Position numbers and translations under genes: made by a program
Notes under the pieces: generated by a model
What the model saw: the letters and a program-made list of their open reading frames with translations, nothing else
Database searches by the model: none
What the model was told of the DNA's origin: nothing
Origin: Staphylococcus warneri
GTDB taxonomy: Bacteria; Bacillota; Bacilli; Staphylococcales; Staphylococcaceae
DNA: 64,000 bases
Direction of reading: 5' to 3'
NCBI RefSeq assembly: GCF_900636385.1
Contig: NZ_LR134269.1
Coordinates: 992,001 to 1,056,000, forward strand
Shown here: positions 1 to 10,594 of the stretch, in pieces
Layout: each line of letters begins with the position of its first letter
How positions within the stretch are numbered: the first letter of the stretch is position 1

Positions 1-209
1 GTACAAGTTTAACGATTTTCGATCTTCATTCAGATGCTTTTGATATACATTTGATTCCTGAAACAAGACGTTCCACCATCTTATCTAGTAAAAAAGTGGG
101 AGATAACGTACATTTAGAATCAGATGTATTATTCAAATATGTTGAAAATATTTTAAATCATAATCAATCGAGTTTAACAGAAGAAAAACTAAAAGCATTT
201 GGTTTTTAG
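1..209 (+). CDS. ribE: riboflavin synthase alpha subunit, 3' fragment
   Basis: This is the last 68 codons of a gene whose start lies outside the window; the frame opens at base 3 and ends at TAG 207-209. The visible residues (IHLIPETRRSTILSSKKVGD and then a basic tail ending KLKAFGF) match the second lumazine-binding barrel of riboflavin synthase, which dismutates two 6,7-dimethyl-8-ribityllumazine molecules to riboflavin. The stop is 14 bases before the ribBA start and a GGGGAGG ribosome site lies in the gap, so it is cotranscribed with ribBA and ribH. Any FMN riboswitch would be upstream of the window. Identification rests on the short fragment plus operon context. Confidence 0.85.
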   Translation, partial: TSLTIFDLHSDAFDIHLIPETRRSTILSSKKVGDNVHLESDVLFKYVENILNHNQSSLTEEKLKAFGF

Positions 210-223
210 GGGAGGCAATAAAC

Positions 224-1405
224 ATGAAGTTCGACAGTATTGAATTAGCCTTAAAAGCTTTAAAACAAGGTGAAAGTATTATTGTAGTTGATGATGAAGA
301 TAGAGAAAATGAAGGCGACTTAATAGCAATAACTGAATGGATGAAAGACGATACGATTAATTTCATGGCTAGAGAAGGTCGTGGGTTAATTTGTACACCT
401 ATCAGTTCAAGTATTAGTGAACGCCTAGAGCTCCATCCGATGGAATCACATAACTCAGACGTGTATGGGACAAATTTTACTGTAAGTATTGACCATAAGA
501 ATACAACAACAGGTATCAGTGCGAATGAGAGAACACTAACTGCAAGAGCACTAATCGAAGAGCATGCAAAAGCTTCAGATTTTAACCGTCCAGGTCACTT
601 ATTTCCTTTAATTGCTAAAGATAATGGTGTGTTAGAAAGAAATGGGCATACAGAGGCGGCAGTAGATCTTGCTAAATTAACAGGTGCTAAACCTGCAGGT
701 GTAATTTGTGAAATTATGAATAATGATGGGTCTATGGCTAAGGGTGAAGATCTTCAAGCATTTAAAGAGAAACATCAATTAGTTATGATTACGATTGAAA
801 GTTTAATAGAATATCGTCAAGTTAATGAATCACATGTAAATCTTAATGCGAAAGTAAAAATGCCAACCGATTTTGGTACATTTGATATGTATGGTTTTAC
901 AACTGATTATAGTGAAGAAGAAATCGTCGTTATAACTAAAGGTGATATTAGATCACATGAAAATGTGCGTATCCATTCTGCATGCCTTACGGGTGATATT
1001 TTCCATAGCCAACGATGTGATTGTGGTGCTCAATTAGAAGCTTCGATGAATTATATAGAACAAAACGGTGGAATGATTATCTATTTACCTCAAGAAGGGC
1101 GTGGCATAGGACTCATGAATAAATTACGTGCCTATGAATTAATTGAAAAAGGTTATGATACTGTTACAGCTAATTTAGCATTAGGATTCGATGAAGATTT
1201 ACGAGATTATAATATAGCTGCACAGATTCTTAAATATTTTGAAATAGAAAAAGTAAATTTATTAAGTAATAATCCGAAGAAATTTGAAGGATTAAAAGAA
1301 TATGGCATTAATATTCAACAACGTATAGAAGTGATTGTACCAGAAACACAATATAATCATGACTATATGACAACTAAAAAAGAAAAAATGGGACATTTAA
1401 TTTAG
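224..1405 (+). CDS. ribBA: bifunctional DHBP synthase / GTP cyclohydrolase II
   Basis: A 393-residue fusion that supplies both precursors of riboflavin. The N-terminal half (about 1-200) is 3,4-dihydroxy-2-butanone-4-phosphate synthase, shown by the acidic DDEDRENEGDL loop near residue 24 and the RPGHLFPL segment. The C-terminal half (about 205-393) is GTP cyclohydrolase II, with the zinc cysteines C254, C265 and C267 in SACLTGDIFHSQRCDCGAQL and the later EGRGIG motif. The length is normal for Firmicutes RibBA. It follows ribE by 14 bases and precedes ribH by 12 bases, with GGAGG-type ribosome sites in front of each, so the three form one transcript. Confidence 0.97.
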   Translation: MKFDSIELALKALKQGESIIVVDDEDRENEGDLIAITEWMKDDTINFMAREGRGLICTPISSSISERLELHPMESHNSDVYGTNFTVSIDHKNTTTGISANERTLTARALIEEHAKASDFNRPGHLFPLIAKDNGVLERNGHTEAAVDLAKLTGAKPAGVICEIMNNDGSMAKGEDLQAFKEKHQLVMITIESLIEYRQVNESHVNLNAKVKMPTDFGTFDMYGFTTDYSEEEIVVITKGDIRSHENVRIHSACLTGDIFHSQRCDCGAQLEASMNYIEQNGGMIIYLPQEGRGIGLMNKLRAYELIEKGYDTVTANLALGFDEDLRDYNIAAQILKYFEIEKVNLLSNNPKKFEGLKEYGINIQQRIEVIVPETQYNHDYMTTKKEKMGHLI

Positions 1406-1417
1406 GAGGATCATAAA

Positions 1418-1876
1418 ATGAATTTTGAAGGAAAATTAGTAGGTAAAGATTTAAAAGTTGCTATTGTAGTGAGTAGATTTAATGATTTTATTACAGGACG
1501 TTTGCTAGAGGGTGCTAAGGATACTTTTATTCGTCACGATGTTGACGAAAATAATATTGATGTCGCTTATGTACCTGGTGCTTTTGAAATTCCTATGGTT
1601 GCAAGAAAATTAGCTCAAACAGGTAAATATGATGCAGTAGTCACATTAGGATGTGTCATAAGAGGGGCGACATCGCATTATGATTATGTTTGTAATGAAG
1701 TTGCAAAAGGTGTATCAAAAGCTAATGAGTCAACAGATGTGCCTGTTATATTTGGTATATTAACTACGGAAAGTATTGAACAAGCAGTTGAACGTGCAGG
1801 AACTAAAGCAGGTAATAAAGGTTCTGAAGCGGCTGTAAGTGCAATAGAAATGGCTAATTTATTGAAACAATTTTAA
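1418..1876 (+). CDS. ribH: 6,7-dimethyl-8-ribityllumazine synthase
   Basis: A 152-residue lumazine synthase, the penultimate step of riboflavin synthesis, condensing 5-amino-6-ribitylaminouracil with dihydroxybutanone phosphate. Family motifs visible are [17 protein letters not shown] near the N-terminus, the GAFEIPM phosphate loop and [14 protein letters not shown], whose histidine is the conserved proton donor. These proteins assemble into icosahedral or pentameric shells in relatives. It is the last gene of the operon; the stop at 1874-1876 is followed directly by a long array of RNA hairpins and then a strong terminator at 2103-2139. Confidence 0.97.
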   Translation: MNFEGKLVGKDLKVAIVVSRFNDFITGRLLEGAKDTFIRHDVDENNIDVAYVPGAFEIPMVARKLAQTGKYDAVVTLGCVIRGATSHYDYVCNEVAKGVSKANESTDVPVIFGILTTESIEQAVERAGTKAGNKGSEAAVSAIEMANLLKQF

Positions 1877-1887
1877 ACAAGAAAGGA

Positions 1888-2092
1888 GAGGGACAGAAAT
1901 AATAAAGAACCACTAATCATTGAATATGAAGTGGTTCTTACGCATTAGCCACAGCTAATGTGTACTTTAAAATAGGAATACATGAGTGAAACTCATGCAT
2001 AAGAAATACTAATTTCTAAAGAAAAAGAATGACTTTACAGTCAACTACTGCTTATACATGAATGTAACTTGAAATATATATTTATGTCTCAA
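1888..2092 (+). repeat. multi-hairpin structured element downstream of ribH
   Basis: About 200 bases without an ORF but with at least five consecutive perfect or near-perfect hairpins: 1905-1914/1930-1939 (10 bp), 1941-1949/1954-1962 (9 bp, tetraloop CACA), 1981-1987/1991-1997 (7 bp), 2002-2007/2012-2017 (6 bp) and 2030-2034/2039-2043 (5 bp). The whole block is closed by an outer stem pairing 1890-1895 with 2085-2090 and 1897-1900 with 2080-2083. It looks like a multibranched RNA or a palindrome-rich intergenic repeat unit in the 3' region of the rib transcript. I do not recognise a named family, and other genomic copies cannot be tested here. Confidence 0.5.
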
Positions 2093-2102
2093 CCTGTACA
2101 GC

Positions 2103-2139
2103 CTGCCTACAAAATTAGTATTTTGTGGGCAGTTTTTTT
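2103..2139 (+). terminator. rho-independent terminator of the rib operon
   Basis: A 12-bp stem (2103-2114 with 2121-2132, one G-U pair, loop TTAGTA) is followed by seven T residues at 2133-2139. It ends transcription after ribH and the hairpin cluster and lies just before the end of the convergent putA. Confidence 0.9.
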
Positions 2140-2146
2140 AATGATT

Positions 2147-3146
2147 TTATTTACGTAAATACTTAGTAGTTAACCCTACAAGAGAAGCAACACTTATACC
2201 AATAGCTGAGAAAACACCAACTTTTTCAATGTCTCTGGTGTCGCAAATTCTTTAACTGCTAATGATAAATTTTGTGGGCGTTCTGCTAATCTTCTCATAA
2301 AGTAAGCAAACCAATCATCACCATAAGGACATATACTGTAAAATGATAGCCCTCATTGGCAATTGTTTGAGCTAACTCTGAACGGAAACCATATAGCATC
2401 TGGAATTCCATTTGCTCTTTTTCGATATGATTTTCTTTCATAAATTGTTTCACATGGTTAATAATATTATGATCATGTGTTGCAACTGAAGTGAAATTAC
2501 GCGCATTTAAAAGTCTTTTTTCAATTATTTTAATATAATTTGCGTCAATCTCTTCTTTAGTTTGGTATGCAATAGAGGCATCCTCTTTATATGCCCCTTT
2601 AACGAGTCTTAATCGTAACTCAGGATATTTATCAATCAGTTTTTCAGCATCATAGAGATATGCTTGAATCACTGTACCAACATTTTTGAATTCTCCCTTT
2701 AATCGATCTAAAACTTCAATAATTTGTTGTAAGCTATCATATTTTTCAGTATCTATATTGATATGCATGTTCCCATATTCATTAGATTTAAGTAAAATTT
2801 CTCTCAAATTTTGGTATGCAAGTTCTAAGTCAAATTCACTACCTAATAAACTTAATTTGACTGACATATGTGCATCAACATGGTATTGGCTTATGGCTTC
2901 CATGATTTCTAATATTTCTTGTTTAGCTTGTTGACTTTCTTGCTCTGTTGTCACAAATTCCCCTAAGTTATCAACAGTAACAGAAATCTTGTTTTCATTT
3001 AAATACTCAATTGTTTCTATCAATTGTGGAATTGTGTTACCAGCTACTACTTTGTTAGCACCAAGTCTTGGACCAACTTGTTTAGCAGCATTATTTAAAT
3101 AACTGTTATTAGACAAAGTTATAAATACATTTTTGAAAACTCCCAT
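2147..3146 (-). pseudogene. putA: proline dehydrogenase, broken by two single-base deletions
   Basis: Monofunctional proline dehydrogenase (PutA/FadM family), a flavoenzyme oxidising proline to pyrroline-5-carboxylate. As written, the frame leaves the family sequence after YGFRSELAQTIANEGYHFTVYV and stops at 2295. Adding one C near 2327-2329 restores PYGDDWFAYFMRRLAERPQN; adding one base to the five-T run at 2222-2226 restores a hydrophobic tail ending GLTTKYLRK with a stop at 2147. The repaired protein is exactly 333 residues, the length I recall for S. aureus PutA. The start is ATG 3146, with GGAGG 8 bases upstream. A cre match lies 68-82 bases upstream. Either a real pseudogene or sequencing error. 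Confidence 0.85.
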
Positions 3147-3213
3147 CGTACATACCTCCATAACCAAATATCATTGGTAGTTTTAAAATAGTGTATCATG
3201 AAACATATTTTTG

Positions 3214-3228
3214 AGAAAGCGTTTACAT
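3214..3228 (-). promoter_or_regulatory. cre (CcpA operator) upstream of putA
   Basis: Read on the minus strand this is ATGTAAACGCTTTCT, a full match to the cre consensus WTGNAANCGNWNNCW. It lies upstream of the putA start. Catabolite repression of putA by CcpA has been reported in S. aureus, and ccpA itself lies in this window. Confidence 0.75.
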
Positions 3229-3329
3229 AAAGAATTTAATAATGTTTTTAGTAATATTACACGGTTTTGAGGTAGGCATGTCTGCATGTTTAAGATAATA
3301 GATTAAAATGGCAATTAATTGTAATGTTT

Positions 3330-3338
3330 TGGTATAAT
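3330..3338 (+). promoter_or_regulatory. extended -10 promoter of the lysophospholipase-like gene
   Basis: TGG followed by TATAAT (3333-3338) is an extended -10 element. The predicted start of transcription near 3345 leaves a leader of about 30 bases before ATG 3377. No good -35 box is visible. Confidence 0.5.
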
Positions 3339-3376
3339 TATGCTATTGAAGATTTTTGAAAAAGGGCAATTTAAGA

Positions 3377-4204
3377 ATGTGGAAGTGGGAAACTGAAAAT
3401 GACGCAAAAGGCGTTGTTGTCATTGCTCATAATATATTAGAACATACTGGTCGATATGCCTATGTTATTACGATGTTAAGAAGAAATGGTTATCATGTCA
3501 TAATGGGTGATCTACCTGGACAAGGCCAAACGTCTAGAGCTAATAAAGGACAAATTGAAGATTTTAATGAATATCATGAGAATATATTAGAATGGATTAA
3601 AATTGCTAATGAGTATAAAATTCCAACCTTTATTCTTGGTGTAGGTTTAGGTGGTTTAATTTTAATTAACTTATTAGAGCGAATTGAATTACCCGTTGAA
3701 GGTTTAATGCTCATTTCACCATTATTAGAATTTAAACAATCAGGTAAGGATAGAAAGAATAAATTACTCTCTAATGTTGGTAAAGTATCCAAAGATACTC
3801 GATTTAAAATTGGTATCACAGCTCAAGACCTAACACGTAATGATGAAGTTATTGAAGATACAGTCAATGATGGATTAATGTTGAAAAAAGTGACATATCA
3901 TTGGTATAACCTTGTAAATGAAATGATGAAAGAGACAATGGAACACATCAAAGATATCAAACCATTACCAACTTTAATTATGACAGGTAGTGAAGATATC
4001 ATTTCAGAAATCAATGCAACTGAAACATTTAAAGATAAACTAGTAACAAATGAGTTATATTATAAAGTATGGAATGGTTTATACCATGAGATTCATAATG
4101 AGCCAGAGCGAGACCAAGTGATGCGTTATGTACTAACTTTCCTTAATAATAGTGTAAATACTATGGGATTTATTGTTGAAGAAGATGAAATTGAAGATAT
4201 ATGA
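3377..4204 (+). CDS. alpha/beta hydrolase, lysophospholipase-like, lacking the serine nucleophile
   Basis: A 275-residue protein of the lysophospholipase/monoacylglycerol lipase group, related to B. subtilis YtpA. The fold is recognisable from HNILEHTGRYAYV near residue 20, GDLPGQGQT near 44-52, the acid-residue region GSEDII and the late YHEIHNEPERD histidine region. The nucleophile elbow, normally GxSxG, reads G88-V-G90-L-G92, so the serine position is glycine (codon GGT at 3644). It may therefore be inactive as a hydrolase or use another chemistry. I chose ATG 3377 because AAGGG lies 10 bases upstream; TTG 3356 is possible. It is a single gene with its own promoter and terminator. Confidence 0.85.
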   Translation: MWKWETENDAKGVVVIAHNILEHTGRYAYVITMLRRNGYHVIMGDLPGQGQTSRANKGQIEDFNEYHENILEWIKIANEYKIPTFILGVGLGGLILINLLERIELPVEGLMLISPLLEFKQSGKDRKNKLLSNVGKVSKDTRFKIGITAQDLTRNDEVIEDTVNDGLMLKKVTYHWYNLVNEMMKETMEHIKDIKPLPTLIMTGSEDIISEINATETFKDKLVTNELYYKVWNGLYHEIHNEPERDQVMRYVLTFLNNSVNTMGFIVEEDEIEDI

Positions 4205-4210
4205 TTCTAA

Positions 4211-4239
4211 CCAGGTTGTTTAAGCAACCTGGTTTTTTT
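4211..4239 (+). terminator. terminator of the lysophospholipase-like gene
   Basis: Perfect 8-bp stem CCAGGTTG (4211-4218) with CAACCTGG (4225-4232), then seven T residues. Confidence 0.9.
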
Positions 4240-4530
4240 GTGAAAAAGTAGTAGAAAACTATTAATCTTTTTTATAAGGTTAATGGAGATAAATACGTAA
4301 AATCTTTTTTAATTTATAGTTGCAATTTTAATGTAATATTGATATATTTTGTTTGGATTAAAAATATAATTTTAATATGTAATAAGACTTCGTGTATTGA
4401 AATCGAACCATTTTACAAAATTATATTTTTATATGTCACATTTATAGTAAAATACACAAGTCTTAACCAAGCATTTCATTTATCAAATGTTCTGTTAATA
4501 TGAACAAGCAATATTGACAATTTTTCAATT

Positions 4531-4598
4531 AACCGATGATAGAAATTTGGGAGTCGGTTATTTTAGAAAATGATAAAATTAACTTGTTATTTTGGGAG
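4531..4598 (+). promoter_or_regulatory. rot mRNA leader with two TTTGGGAG motifs
   Basis: The leader holds a 6-bp stem AACCGA (4531-4536)/TCGGTT (4554-4559) whose loop contains TTTGGGAG (4546-4553), then a second small stem (4560-4565/4574-4579), and an identical TTTGGGAG (4591-4598) that is the ribosome binding site. In S. aureus, RNAIII represses rot through C-rich loops contacting the rot leader. Two identical G-rich targets, one on the ribosome site, fit that mechanism. The region 4240-4530 is AT-rich and I see no gene in it. Confidence 0.5.
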
Positions 4599-4607
4599 AT
4601 GTTAACT

Positions 4608-5009
4608 ATGAATCAAAATGAAAATGAAAGAGTTTATGGTATTTTACAGTTAGACAAGTTGTTAGCCGATGTTAATTCTATATTTGAAACAATTCAAAAA
4701 GAATATGACATGTCTAAAGAAGAGATTTTAATTTTATTAAACCTATGGGAAAAAGGTTCAATGACATTAAAAGAAATGGACGAGTTTGTTGAAATTAAGC
4801 CGTATAAGCGAACAAGAACTTACAATAATTTAGTTAATTTAGAGTGGATATATAAAGAGCGTCCACAAGACGATGAACGTACTGTTATTATTCATTTTAA
4901 TGAAAAATTAGCAAAACAAAAAGATGGTTTACTTGATTTCATTGGGGAAACAATTACATCGAAATCAGAACCTATGCAGACAAGCTTAAAATCAATCTTA
5001 GCTGTATAA
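4608..5009 (+). CDS. rot: Rot, SarA-family transcriptional regulator
   Basis: A 133-residue winged-helix regulator of the SarA/MarR type (repressor of toxins), which in S. aureus represses exotoxin genes and activates surface protein genes. The hallmarks are [20 protein letters not shown], the recognition-helix region [14 protein letters not shown] and the wing [13 protein letters not shown]; these agree closely with S. aureus Rot as I know it. The start is ATG 4608, with TTTGGGAG ending 9 bases upstream; an upstream in-frame ATG at 4536 would add 24 residues but has no ribosome site. The S. aureus protein is also 133 residues. The position between the lysophospholipase-like gene and the mnm genes matches S. 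aureus. Confidence 0.93.
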   Translation: MNQNENERVYGILQLDKLLADVNSIFETIQKEYDMSKEEILILLNLWEKGSMTLKEMDEFVEIKPYKRTRTYNNLVNLEWIYKERPQDDERTVIIHFNEKLAKQKDGLLDFIGETITSKSEPMQTSLKSILAV

Positions 5010-5013
5010 TATC

Positions 5014-5047
5014 AAAAAAGAAGGGGCCCTTTTTGGGTCCCTTCTTT
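5014..5047. terminator. bidirectional terminator between rot and mnmM
   Basis: A 13-bp stem (5017-5029 with 5035-5047, loop TTTTT) with A and T runs at its base, placed between two convergent genes, so it can stop transcription from both sides. Confidence 0.88.
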
Positions 5048-5062
5048 GTCGCGTTAATAACG

Positions 5063-6576
<1,514 letters not shown>

Positions 6577-6682
6577 AAGACATTTTCCTTTCTGTTTTGT
6601 ATCTAAATAAAGATTTTAACATACTTTAATGTTATAGTGTCTATTATAGATTGAGAAAAATATAAAGAGGAGAACGCAAGAA

Positions 6683-7873
6683 ATGAATATACCAAAATCA
6701 GTATGGTGGCTTGTAATAGGTATGGCTTTAAATATTACGGGCGCCAGCTTTTTGTGGCCATTAAATACGATTTACATGAAAGAAGAACTTAATAAAAGTT
6801 TAACAATTGCTGGTATAGTTTTATTAATTAATTCTTTGGGTATGGTTGTAGGCAATTTACTTGGCGGTGTATTATTCGATAAACTTGGTGGTTATAAAAC
6901 CATACTTATCGGCACATTTACTTGTTTATTTAGTACGACATTACTAAATTTATTTCACGGTTGGCCGTGGTATGCTGTATGGCTTGTACTACTAGGATTT
7001 GGCGGCGGTATGATTATCCCCGCAATTTATGCTATGGCTGGAGCAGTATGGCCAAATGGTGGTAGACAAACGTTTAATGCCATTTATTTAGCGCAAAATA
7101 TTGGCGTTGCATTAGGTGCAGCATTAGGTGGATTTGTTGCAGAGTTAAGTTTTAATTATATATTTATAGCAAATCTAGTTATGTATGTACTTTTCGCCAT
7201 AGTGGCAATCACGCAATTTAATTTAGAAATTAACGCTAAAGTTAAAAGACAAGATAATATTGATTTAAATAATCAAGAGAATATTAGTAGATTTATCTCT
7301 TTATTATTAGTTTGTGTCGTATTCGCTATATGTTGGATTGGTTACATACAGTGGGAAACTACAATTGCTTCATTTACGCAATCTATCCATATATCAATGT
7401 CTCAGTACAGTGTATTATGGACAATAAATGGAATTATGATTTTAATAGCACAACCTTTAATAAGACCTATTATTATCCTTTTAAAAGGCAATTTAAAAAA
7501 GCAAATGTTTGTAGGAATATTAATATTTATGGGATCATTTTTAGTAACTAGCTTTGCACATCAATTTTCAATGTTTGTTATCGGTATGGTGATATTAACA
7601 TTTGGTGAAATGTTTGTTTGGCCAGCAGTACCAACCATAGCCAATCAGTTAGCACCTAAAGGAAAAGTAGGGCAATACCAAGGTATTGTAAATTCAGCAT
7701 CGACAGTTGGCAAAGCTCTAGGGCCATTGTTTGGTGGTTTACTCGTAGATTTATTTAATATGCGAATGATGTTTTTAACCATGATCATATTACTAGGTTT
7801 AGTTATCATCATTTTAAGCCTTTTTGCGAAAAGTAAAGCTGCTAAAAAATATTTAGACTATCAATCAAATTAG
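6683..7873 (+). CDS. MFS transporter, putative drug efflux
   Basis: A 396-residue major facilitator superfamily permease with about 12 hydrophobic segments. The MFS signature between helices 2 and 3 is GGVLFDKLGGYKT (about residues 60-73), and a second copy in the C-terminal half is degenerate. Glycine-rich helix 5 region GVALGAALGGFV resembles drug/H+ antiporters. AGAGGAG precedes ATG 6683 by about 8 bases. It is divergent from mnmL and upstream of the leuS T-box leader, from which it is independent. The substrate is not predictable. A multidrug role is inference from family resemblance. Confidence 0.85.
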   Translation: MNIPKSVWWLVIGMALNITGASFLWPLNTIYMKEELNKSLTIAGIVLLINSLGMVVGNLLGGVLFDKLGGYKTILIGTFTCLFSTTLLNLFHGWPWYAVWLVLLGFGGGMIIPAIYAMAGAVWPNGGRQTFNAIYLAQNIGVALGAALGGFVAELSFNYIFIANLVMYVLFAIVAITQFNLEINAKVKRQDNIDLNNQENISRFISLLLVCVVFAICWIGYIQWETTIASFTQSIHISMSQYSVLWTINGIMILIAQPLIRPIIILLKGNLKKQMFVGILIFMGSFLVTSFAHQFSMFVIGMVILTFGEMFVWPAVPTIANQLAPKGKVGQYQGIVNSASTVGKALGPLFGGLLVDLFNMRMMFLTMIILLGLVIIILSLFAKSKAAKKYLDYQSN

Positions 7874-7929
7874 AATAATGAAAAATTGACATTAACCTCT
7901 TGCAATCATACGCATAATCAAATACTATT

Positions 7930-8140
7930 AATTTGTAATAACATGTTATTAGACGCTTTTCTACAGAGAACTAGTGTGGTGAGAACTAGTGTTAAGGACT
8001 ATAAATAACATTATTAAACATATAACGAATTTAATGATGACATCTCTTACTATTGAATGAAGTGCGCAGAATATGCGAATAAGGGTGGTAACGCGGCTAT
8101 GGTCGTCCCTTAATCACTAGTGAGGGGTGTCTTTTTATTG
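7930..8140 (+). promoter_or_regulatory. T-box riboswitch leader of leuS
   Basis: The conserved T-box AGGGTGGTAACGCGG is at 8082-8096 and is followed by a terminator stem with T5 at about 8104-8136. Upstream lies stem I: TGTTATT near 7943 can pair with AATAACA near 8004, and AGAGA follows in the distal arm near 7966. A possible leucine specifier is CTA at 7999-8001; this assignment is uncertain. Uncharged tRNA-Leu would favour antitermination and leuS expression. The stretch 7874-7930 shows nothing clear. Confidence 0.9.
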
Positions 8141-8156
8141 AATAGGAGGAAACGTA

Positions 8157-10571
8157 TTGAATTACAATCATAACGAAATCGAGAAGAAGTGGCAAAAATA
8201 TTGGGAAGACAACAAAACATTTAAGACACAAGATAATTTAGGTCAGAAGAAATTTTACGCATTAGATATGTTTCCATATCCATCTGGTGCTGGTCTACAT
8301 GTAGGACATCCAGAAGGTTATACTGCAACAGATATCATATCACGTTATAAGCGTATGCAAGGGTATAATGTACTTCACCCAATGGGATGGGATGCATTTG
8401 GTTTACCTGCAGAGCAATATGCCCTAGACACAGGGAATGATCCACGTGAATTTACTCAAAAAAATATTCAAACATTTAAACGTCAAATACAAGAATTAGG
8501 ATTTAGTTATGATTGGGATAGAGAAGTTAATACAACAGATCCTAACTATTATAAATGGACACAATGGATTTTTATTCAACTTTATAATAAAGGATTAGCA
8601 TATGTAGATGAAGTAGCAGTCAACTGGTGCCCAACACTAGGTACAGTACTCTCAAATGAAGAAGTTGTTGATGGTGTTTCAGAACGTGGTGGTCATCCAG
8701 TATATAGAAAACCAATGAAACAGTGGGTACTTAAAATTACAGAATATGCAGACCGATTATTAGAGGATTTAGAGGATTTAGATTGGCCTGAATCAATTAA
8801 AGATATGCAACGCAATTGGATTGGTCGTTCAGAAGGTGCTAGAGTTTCATTTAATGTTAAAGATACAGATGAAAAAGTAGAAGTCTTTACAACTAGACCT
8901 GACACTATTTTTGGTACGTCATTCTTAGTATTAAGTCCGGAACATACTTTGGTCAATCAAATTACGAGTGATGATAAATTAGAAGAGGTAAAAGCATATC
9001 AAACAGAAGCATCTAAAAAGTCTGATTTAGAACGAACAGATTTAGCTAAAGGCAAAACAGGTGTATTCACAGGTGCTTATGCAATCAATCCTGTTTCAGG
9101 TGAGCAACTTCCAATATGGATTGCGGATTATGTACTTTCGACTTATGGTACAGGAGCGGTTATGGCAGTACCTGGACATGATGAACGTGATCATGAATTT
9201 GCAGAAAAATTTGAGCTTCCTATAATTGAAGTTATTGAAGGTGGCGATGTACAGACCGAAGCGTACACTGGTAATGGACCACATGTGAATTCAGGAGAAT
9301 TAAATGGTCTGTATAATGACGAAGCCATTTCAAAAGCAATCGAGTTATTAGAAGCGAATCAAGCTGGTGAGAAAAAGGTTAATTATAAATTACGTGATTG
9401 GTTGTTTAGTAGACAACGATATTGGGGAGAACCAATACCAATTATTCATTGGGAAGATGGATCTATGTCAACGGTACCTGAGTCAGAATTACCATTATTA
9501 CTACCTGAAACAGATGAGATTAAACCATCAGGTACAGGTGAGTCACCACTTGCTAACATTGATGATTTTGTTAATGTCACAGATGAAAAGACAGGTATGA
9601 AAGGTCGTCGTGAAACAAATACGATGCCACAATGGGCAGGTAGCTGTTGGTATTATTTAAGATACATTGATCCTGACAATGATAAAATGATTGCAGATCC
9701 AGAAAAATTAAAACATTGGTTACCAGTAGATTTATATATTGGTGGTGTAGAACACGCAGTCCTTCACCTTTTATATGCTCGTTTCTGGCACAAAGTACTT
9801 TATGATTTAGGTGTAGTGCCAACAAAAGAGCCTTTCCAAAAATTATACAATCAAGGTATGATTCTTGGTGAAGGAAATGAAAAAATGAGTAAATCTAAAG
9901 GAAATGTAATTAATCCAGATGACATTGTAAATTCACATGGTGCTGATACACTTCGTTTATATGAAATGTTTATGGGACCATTAGATGCAGCAATAGCATG
10001 GAGTGATAAAGGACTTGATGGATCACGTCGTTTCTTAGATCGAGTATGGCGATTAATTGTAAAAGAAGATGGCTCATTATCAGATAAGATTGTTGAAACT
10101 AATAATAAATCATTAGATAAAACTTATAATCAAACTGTTAAAAAGGTAACAGAAGATTTTGATACATTAGGATTCAATACAGCGATCAGTCAATTAATGG
10201 TATTTATTAATGATTGCTATAAAGCGGATGAAATTTATAAACCTTATATAGAAGGTTTTGTAACAATGTTAGCACCAATTGCACCTCATATTGGTGAAGA
10301 ATTATGGGATAGATTAGGGCATTCTGATACCATTACGTACCAACCTTGGCCTACTTATAATGAATCATTATTAGTTGATGATGAAGTTGAAATCGTTGTT
10401 CAAGTTAATGGGAAATTAAGAGCTAAAATTGAAATACCTAAAGATTTATCTAAAGAAGAAATGCAAGATTTAGCATTAGCAAATGATAATGTTAAGATGA
10501 GTATTGAAGGTAAAGAAATTAAAAAAGTCATTGCAGTACCGCAAAAACTTGTTAATATCGTTGCTAAATAG
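8157..10571 (+). CDS. leuS: leucyl-tRNA synthetase
   Basis: An 804-residue class I aminoacyl-tRNA synthetase charging tRNA-Leu in the cytoplasm. The HIGH signature is HVGH at residues 48-51 and KMSKS is at about 576-580. The CP1 editing domain lies around 220-400, with TTRPDTIFG and [15 protein letters not shown]. The C-terminal [15 protein letters not shown] segment is typical. The start is TTG 8157, seven bases after AGGAGGA; no ATG near this position gives the conserved [16 protein letters not shown] start. Length agrees with S. aureus LeuS. Expression is governed by the T-box leader just upstream, and the rhodanese gene 23 bases downstream is probably cotranscribed. Confidence 0.98.
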   Translation: MNYNHNEIEKKWQKYWEDNKTFKTQDNLGQKKFYALDMFPYPSGAGLHVGHPEGYTATDIISRYKRMQGYNVLHPMGWDAFGLPAEQYALDTGNDPREFTQKNIQTFKRQIQELGFSYDWDREVNTTDPNYYKWTQWIFIQLYNKGLAYVDEVAVNWCPTLGTVLSNEEVVDGVSERGGHPVYRKPMKQWVLKITEYADRLLEDLEDLDWPESIKDMQRNWIGRSEGARVSFNVKDTDEKVEVFTTRPDTIFGTSFLVLSPEHTLVNQITSDDKLEEVKAYQTEASKKSDLERTDLAKGKTGVFTGAYAINPVSGEQLPIWIADYVLSTYGTGAVMAVPGHDERDHEFAEKFELPIIEVIEGGDVQTEAYTGNGPHVNSGELNGLYNDEAISKAIELLEANQAGEKKVNYKLRDWLFSRQRYWGEPIPIIHWEDGSMSTVPESELPLLLPETDEIKPSGTGESPLANIDDFVNVTDEKTGMKGRRETNTMPQWAGSCWYYLRYIDPDNDKMIADPEKLKHWLPVDLYIGGVEHAVLHLLYARFWHKVLYDLGVVPTKEPFQKLYNQGMILGEGNEKMSKSKGNVINPDDIVNSHGADTLRLYEMFMGPLDAAIAWSDKGLDGSRRFLDRVWRLIVKEDGSLSDKIVETNNKSLDKTYNQTVKKVTEDFDTLGFNTAISQLMVFINDCYKADEIYKPYIEGFVTMLAPIAPHIGEELWDRLGHSDTITYQPWPTYNESLLVDDEVEIVVQVNGKLRAKIEIPKDLSKEEMQDLALANDNVKMSIEGKEIKKVIAVPQKLVNIVAK

Positions 10572-10594
10572 ATAATACTAAAGGAGTTTTACAA

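Noticed and set aside
1888..2092. CRISPR array
   Set aside because: The hairpins differ from each other in sequence and spacing, there are no constant direct repeats and no cas genes nearby.
2295..3167. A genuine 290-residue short proline dehydrogenase
   Set aside because: The last ten residues leave the family sequence, while the other frames continue it to the exact expected length, so the short frame is a product of frameshifts.
4536..4607. Rot start at ATG 4536
   Set aside because: No ribosome site upstream, and the extra 24 codons lie in the structured leader; the start at 4608 gives the known 133-residue length.
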